Shown one piece after another: positions 6,552 through 9,564 of a stretch of 9,564 bases of DNA. Source of the stretch: Pseudomonadota bacterium (GTDB lineage Bacteria; Pseudomonadota; Alphaproteobacteria; Rhizobiales; Hyphomicrobiaceae); contig JAKAML010000029.1 of the NCBI GenBank assembly GCA_021812845.1, positions 1 to 9,564 of the forward strand, written 5' to 3'. A program made the translations under genes and the position numbers. Numbering within the stretch: the first letter of the stretch is position 1; each line of letters begins with the position of its first letter. Under the pieces are notes generated by a model that did no database searches, had not been told where the DNA came from, and saw only the letters and a list, made by a program, of their open reading frames with translations.

Positions 6552-7409
6552 TCACGACTCCGCCGATTCGGCCGCGTCCACGGCCCCCAATTTGCGGTCG
6601 TTGAGCAGCTTGATGATCATCGCCGCCGATTCCTCGATCGATTTCCGCGTCACGTCGATGACCGGCCAGCCGTGCTGGCCGCAGATCTTGCGGCAGTGGG
6701 CGATTTCCGCCGCGATCAGATCGCGATCGACGTAGGTGTCCATGTCGCGGTCCGACATCAGCATGGCCCGGTTGCGCCGCACCTCCGCGATGCGCTCGAC
6801 GCTGGCCACGAGGCACACGACGAGCGCCGAATGCGGCTCGACGAGCCGCGAGGGCAGGGGGATCGACGGCACGATGGGCAGGTTGGTCGTCTTGTATCCG
6901 CGTTGCGCGAGATATATCCCGGTCGGGGTCTTCGAGGTGCGCGAGATGCCGAGCAGCACGATATCGGCGGTGTTGAGATCCTCGGGAAGTTGACCGTCGT
7001 CGTGCGCGAGAGTGAAGTTCAAGGCGTCGATGCGCTTGAAGTACTCGGCGTCGAGGACGTGCTGGCCGGCGACCGTCGGCGTCTGTGGCGCGCCGAGATA
7101 GCTTTCGAACACCTTCATGATCGGCGTCAGTGCGGCGAGGCTCGGAACCTTGAGCTCCCGGCAGCGTCGCTCGATCTCTTCCGCCAGCGCCGGGTTGACG
7201 ACCGTATAGAGCACGATCCCCGGCGCCTGCTCGATCTCCTGCAGCACGCGCTTCAACTGCTTCGGGGTTCTGACCAGCGGATGCATGTGCTCGATCGGCC
7301 GCACCTGCGCGTACTGGACGGCAGCGGCCTTGGCGATGGTGTTCAGGGTCTCCCCGGTCGAATCGGAGATCAGGTGCAGGTGGTAGTAGCTCGGAGGCGC
7401 TGTGGGCAT
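6552..7409 (-). CDS. ppsR: Bifunctional Ser/Thr kinase / phosphotransferase regulating PPDK or PEP synthase (DUF299, RP001 type)
   Basis: These proteins switch pyruvate phosphate dikinase (PPDK) or PEP synthase off by ADP-dependent Thr phosphorylation and on again by Pi-dependent dephosphorylation. The 285-residue protein begins with the conserved YYHLHLISDSTGETLNTIAK (8-27). It carries the P-loop GISRTSKTPTGIYLA (154-168, K160), then NLPIVPSIPLP and a C-terminal WPVIDVTRKSIEESA (248-262), all hallmarks of DUF299. Which dikinase is the partner cannot be read here; PPDK is common in alphaproteobacteria. I chose ATG 7409 because homology starts seven codons later. ATG 7454 in the same frame would add 15 residues without family resemblance. 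It is the first gene of the leftward operon and the left flank of the candidate origin. A DnaA-box-like site begins 2 nt upstream of its start. Confidence 0.93.
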   Translation of the reverse strand: MPTAPPSYYHLHLISDSTGETLNTIAKAAAVQYAQVRPIEHMHPLVRTPKQLKRVLQEIEQAPGIVLYTVVNPALAEEIERRCRELKVPSLAALTPIMKVFESYLGAPQTPTVAGQHVLDAEYFKRIDALNFTLAHDDGQLPEDLNTADIVLLGISRTSKTPTGIYLAQRGYKTTNLPIVPSIPLPSRLVEPHSALVVCLVASVERIAEVRRNRAMLMSDRDMDTYVDRDLIAAEIAHCRKICGQHGWPVIDVTRKSIEESAAMIIKLLNDRKLGAVDAAESAES

Positions 7410-7410
7410 G

Positions 7411-7419
7411 TGTGGAGAA
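7411..7419 (-). promoter_or_regulatory. DnaA box, one mismatch
   Basis: Read on the minus strand this is TTCTCCACA, differing from TTATCCACA at one position. A second TGTGG core starts exactly 10 bases away at 7401, inside the ppsR start region, so two cores lie on the same helix face. The box begins 2 bases upstream of the ppsR start codon. Confidence 0.5.
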
Positions 7420-7437
7420 CGGCCCCGGTTGTCCAAG

Positions 7438-7443
7438 GTTATA
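7438..7443 (-). promoter_or_regulatory. Possible -10 element for the ppsR operon
   Basis: On the minus strand the bases read TATAAC, five of six matching TATAAT, about 30 nt upstream of the ppsR ATG. No good -35 lies 16-18 nt further upstream. It overlaps the two-mismatch DnaA-like site TTATACAGA (7439-7447). The call rests on the hexamer and its position alone. Confidence 0.3.
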
Positions 7444-7485
7444 CAGACGCTCATGCAACCTGGACGGCTGGTCCACCCCGGCCTG

Positions 7486-7502
7486 CACGGTCGTACACCG
7501 TG
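7486..7502. repeat. Short inverted repeat within the candidate origin
   Basis: CACGGT (7486-7491) and ACCGTG (7497-7502) are exact reverse complements around CGTAC. It could be an operator for a dimeric regulator or a small hairpin in the ppsR leader. The arms are only 6 bp, so chance is possible. Confidence 0.4.
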
Positions 7503-7540
7503 ATACCCACATTTCCACCGGCGCGGAGGGAATATTTGGT

Positions 7541-7557
7541 CGATGCGGTACGATGCG
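7541..7557 (+). repeat. Direct repeat CGATGCG at 10-bp spacing
   Basis: CGATGCG occurs at 7541-7547 and 7551-7557, one helical turn apart, with a third copy at 7707-7713. The motif also occurs by chance in nearby coding sequence (for example near 7027), so only the phased pair is notable. No known binding protein is assigned. Confidence 0.4.
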
Positions 7558-7578
7558 AAATCTCGAGGCCCGCGGCGG

Positions 7579-7587
7579 CTATCCACA
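7579..7587 (+). promoter_or_regulatory. DnaA box, one mismatch, central in the candidate origin
   Basis: CTATCCACA differs from the TTATCCACA consensus only at the first base and keeps the full TATCCACA core. It is the best box in the region and lies near its middle. Confidence 0.6.
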
Positions 7588-7764
7588 GGCCGTCAACCGG
7601 AGCCGCCACCGAACGACGCCGAACGGCCGGATATAAGCCCCTGACCAGCAGCGAATTTTCCTCCCTGGTGGCTGGCCCCCGACGCGGCCGCTAGACCTGG
7701 GAGCGCCGATGCGCCATGAGGACGGTCTGGGGACAAGCTCGGCGCGGTGCGCAATCCCCGCAGT

Positions 7765-7793
7765 TCGACCGCCTAAGAGAGAAAAACAATAAA
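7765..7793 (+). promoter_or_regulatory. Possible sigma70-type promoter for hemE
   Basis: TCGACC (7765-7770) matches TTGACA at four of six positions. A 17-base spacer separates it from AATAAA (7788-7793), which matches TATAAT at four of six. Transcription would start about 7800, giving a leader of roughly 27 bases that covers both GANTC sites. The match is moderate. Confidence 0.35.
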
Positions 7794-7800
7794 ACCTGAA

Positions 7801-7820
7801 GACTCTTCTGGATTGGATTC
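7801..7820. promoter_or_regulatory. Two GANTC (CcrM-type) methylation motifs upstream of hemE
   Basis: GACTC at 7801-7805 and GATTC at 7816-7820 lie just upstream of the hemE start. They are the only GANTC sites between ppsR and hemE. In alphaproteobacteria these adenines are methylated by CcrM, so they would be hemimethylated soon after a fork leaves this region. Motif presence is seen; methylation is inferred. Confidence 0.5.
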
Positions 7821-7826
7821 TCGCTC

Positions 7827-8891
7827 ATGCCCTCGAAGACCTCCTCGCGCGGCGGACCGGTCGCCAAGCGCCGCTTTCTCGCGCCGTTCGCCGGTGAGAC
7901 CCTGGCGGTGCCGCCAATATGGCTGATGCGACAGGCCGGCCGCTACCTGCCCGAGTACCGCGCGACGCGGGAGAAGGCCGGCGGGTTCCTGAACCTCTGC
8001 TACACGCCCGAGCTCGCCGCCGAGGTGACGCTGCAGCCGATCCGCCGCTACGGCTTCGACGCCGCGATCCTGTTCTCCGACATCCTGGTCGTGCCCGATG
8101 CCCTCGGCCAGAGGCTCACGTTCGCCGCCGGCGAGGGGCCGCAGCTCGAGCCGGTCAGAACTCTTGCCGACCTCGGCCGACTCGATCCAGGAAAGACCGG
8201 CGACAAGTTCGGACGTGTCTTCGAGACGGTGGCGCGGCTCAGGCAGGATCTTCCGGACGAAACCGCGCTGATCGGCTTCTGTGGCGCGCCGTGGACGGTG
8301 GCGACCTACATGGTGCAAGGGGAGGGATCGACCGACCAGGCCGAGGCGCGGCTGTGGGCCTATCGTGATCCGGAGGGGTTCGCCCGGCTGATCGATCTCC
8401 TCGTCGACACCTCGATCGGCTATCTCGACGGCCAGGTGAAGGCGGGCGCCGACTGCCTGCAGATCTTCGACACCTGGGCCGGCACCCTGCCCGACAGCGA
8501 GTTCGACCGCTGGGTCGTCGAGCCGACCAGGCGTATCGTCTCCACGATCAAGGAGCGCCATCCCACGGTGCCGGTCATCGGCTTTCCGCGAGGCGCCGGC
8601 GCATCGAGCCTCTGGTACGTCTCCGAGACCGGAGTCGACGGCATCGGATGCGACACCGCCATGCCGCCCTACATGATGGGCGAGGCGTTCGACGGCGAGA
8701 ACGTCGTCGTGCAGGGCAATCTCGATCCACTGCTGCTCGTCGTCGGCGGCGCGGCGATGGACGAGCGCGTCGACGAGATCCTCGAGCTGATGGACGGCAA
8801 GCGCTTCATTTTCAACCTCGGCCACGGCATCGTGCCGCAAACCCCGCCCGAGCATGTGGCGCGGCTGGTGGAGCGAGTGCGCGGCGGGTAG
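7827..8891 (+). CDS. hemE: Uroporphyrinogen decarboxylase
   Basis: HemE removes the four acetate carboxyls of uroporphyrinogen III to give coproporphyrinogen III, a cofactor-free cytosolic step of haem synthesis. Its 354 residues match the usual length. Conserved parts are PPIWLMRQAGRYLPEYR (29-45, with R35 and R39), AAILFSDILV (79-88, with catalytic D85), GFCGAPWTVATYM (150-162, with Y161), QIFDTWAG (212-219), QGNLDP (296-301) and NLGHGI (330-335, with H333). These equal the human URO-D residues R37, R41, D86, Y164 and H339. The start at 7827 has no Shine-Dalgarno sequence but gives a normal N-terminus (RRFLAPFAGE). It is the right flank of the candidate origin and is read away from it. Confidence 0.97.
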   Translation: MPSKTSSRGGPVAKRRFLAPFAGETLAVPPIWLMRQAGRYLPEYRATREKAGGFLNLCYTPELAAEVTLQPIRRYGFDAAILFSDILVVPDALGQRLTFAAGEGPQLEPVRTLADLGRLDPGKTGDKFGRVFETVARLRQDLPDETALIGFCGAPWTVATYMVQGEGSTDQAEARLWAYRDPEGFARLIDLLVDTSIGYLDGQVKAGADCLQIFDTWAGTLPDSEFDRWVVEPTRRIVSTIKERHPTVPVIGFPRGAGASSLWYVSETGVDGIGCDTAMPPYMMGEAFDGENVVVQGNLDPLLLVVGGAAMDERVDEILELMDGKRFIFNLGHGIVPQTPPEHVARLVERVRGG

Positions 8892-8901
8892 AATTGTCCT
8901 C

Positions 8902-9552
8902 ATGCTGAAGCCGAAATCAAAAAACGCGACCTATGCCGACATCGAGGCGCTGCCGCCCAATCTGGTTGGCGAGATCATCTTCGGTGCCCTGCACACCCAT
9001 CCGCGACCGGCGCCGCGGCATGGGGTTGCGGCCGGAGAGTTGCAGCTCGAGCTAGGCAATCCGTTCGGCCGCGGACGCGGCGGTCCGGGCGGATGGATCT
9101 TCATCGTCGAACCGGAGCTGCATTTGGGCCCGCATGTCGTGGTGCCGGACATCGCCGGATGGCGACGCGAGCGGTTGATCCCGTTTCCTGACACCGCCTA
9201 CATAGAGACGCCGCCCGACTGGCTCGCCGAGATCCTGTCGCCTTCGACGCAGGCTGTCGACCGCACCGACAAGCTCGCCATTTATGCGGATTTCGGCGTG
9301 AAGCATTGCTGGTACGTCGACCCGATCGCCAGGACGCTCGAGGTGCTGGAGCTGACCGGGGCGGGCAGCGCGGGTGCGTCATCGGCGGAGCCGTGCCCCA
9401 TACAGACGTCGGCACCCGAAGCGCAACCAAAGAAGTGGCTCCTGGCCGCGGCCTTCAAGGACGCCGACCCCGTGACCGCGCCGCCGTTCGAGGTGCACAC
9501 CTTCCCCCTCGACGTCCTGTGGGTGGGGGAGGAGCCGGGGAAAACAGGCTAA
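8902..9552 (+). CDS. Uma2/DUF820-family putative PD-(D/E)XK endonuclease-fold protein
   Basis: A 216-residue soluble protein of the Uma2 (DUF820) family, whose fold is that of PD-(D/E)XK nucleases but whose role is unknown. Family features are VVVPDIAGWRRE (79-90, with D83), WLAEILSPST (107-116, with E110), and DKLAIYADFGVKHCWYVDP (123-141, with K124), followed by the ARTLEVLELTG strand. D83, E110 and K124 are the likely metal or catalytic residues by family analogy. An Ala/Ser/Pro/Gln-rich insert (about 153-176) precedes the last beta segment (KKWLLAAAF) and makes it a little longer than usual. ATG 8902 lies 10 bases after the hemE stop with no clear Shine-Dalgarno sequence; the frame remains open back to an ATG at 8854 inside hemE. 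It may be co-transcribed with hemE. Base composition resembles its neighbours. Confidence 0.85.
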   Translation: MLKPKSKNATYADIEALPPNLVGEIIFGALHTHPRPAPRHGVAAGELQLELGNPFGRGRGGPGGWIFIVEPELHLGPHVVVPDIAGWRRERLIPFPDTAYIETPPDWLAEILSPSTQAVDRTDKLAIYADFGVKHCWYVDPIARTLEVLELTGAGSAGASSAEPCPIQTSAPEAQPKKWLLAAAFKDADPVTAPPFEVHTFPLDVLWVGEEPGKTG

Positions 9553-9564
9553 CGGCGCGCGGTG

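Larger units (their letters stand above)
7410..7826. other. Candidate chromosomal replication origin (oriC/Cori-type region)
   Basis: This 417-base non-coding gap lies between divergent ppsR (RP001 type) and hemE, where the Caulobacter Cori and the proposed Rickettsia origin lie. It holds two DnaA boxes one mismatch from TTATCCACA (7411-7419 and 7579-7587) and three with two mismatches (7439-7447, 7503-7511, 7728-7736). It also holds a purine- and A-rich tract (about 7775-7800) usable as an unwinding element, and two GANTC methylation motifs (7801-7805, 7816-7820). No TTAA occurs, so there is no canonical CtrA site. Short open frames here have no family features. Position and boxes are seen; origin function is inferred. 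Confidence 0.65.

Noticed and set aside
5950..7518. A 522-codon frame suggesting a ppsR-maf fusion
   Set aside because: The portion before Maf is an out-of-frame reading of ppsR. Maf starts at 6549 and ppsR ends at 6552.
7412..7636. 74-codon + strand frame inside the ppsR-hemE gap
   Set aside because: No ribosome site, no family features, and it covers the DnaA boxes of the candidate origin.
7773..8903. 376-codon - strand frame opposite hemE
   Set aside because: It is antisense to a complete, canonical HemE; no domain is visible.
1..9564. CRISPR arrays, insertion sequences, tRNA or rRNA genes, phage genes
   Set aside because: I saw no spaced identical repeats, no transposase or integrase motifs, no terminal inverted repeats, and no tRNA or rRNA signature in any gap.

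Overview
This is a GC-rich chromosomal window from an alphaproteobacterium. The strongest sign is gene order. A leftward block ppsR (RP001-type) - maf - aroE - coaE - dnaQ faces a rightward hemE. This is the arrangement described around the replication origins of Caulobacter crescentus and Rickettsia prowazekii. A secB - fxsA - tim44-like - mltA block next to it fits the same group. The order or genus cannot be fixed from the sequence alone.

Layout, left to right. Positions 1-1304 (-) carry the lytic transglycosylase gene mltA, cut by the window edge just before its end. Positions 1353-2108 (-) carry a Tim44-domain membrane adaptor (TimA type). Positions 2109-2429 are a divergent, non-coding promoter region with three GANTC sites. 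On the + strand follow fxsA (2430-3020) and secB (3117-3659). SecB converges on dnaQ across 42 bases that contain a 20-bp perfect palindrome, probably a bidirectional terminator. From 7409 back to 3702 (-) runs a compact operon ppsR-maf-aroE-coaE-dnaQ; its first four genes are separated by +2, -4 and -1 nt, and dnaQ follows after 54 nt with its own Shine-Dalgarno sequence. Positions 7410-7826 are non-coding and are the candidate origin of replication. HemE (7827-8891, +) and a Uma2/DUF820-family protein (8902-9552, +) close the window.

How the genes fit together. MltA, the Tim44-like protein, FxsA and SecB concern the envelope and protein export or quality control. The operon mixes central metabolism (PpsR acting on PPDK or PEP synthase, AroE, CoaE), nucleotide sanitation (Maf) and replication proofreading (DnaQ). 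HemE is in haem synthesis. Genes on both sides of the 7.4-7.8 kb region point away from it, as expected for co-orientation with replication forks leaving an origin there.

Apart from the candidate origin, the window is ordinary core genome. I found no CRISPR array, insertion sequence, tRNA, rRNA, phage gene or defence island. The least explained gene is the Uma2-family protein behind hemE. I see no convincing undescribed multi-gene system.
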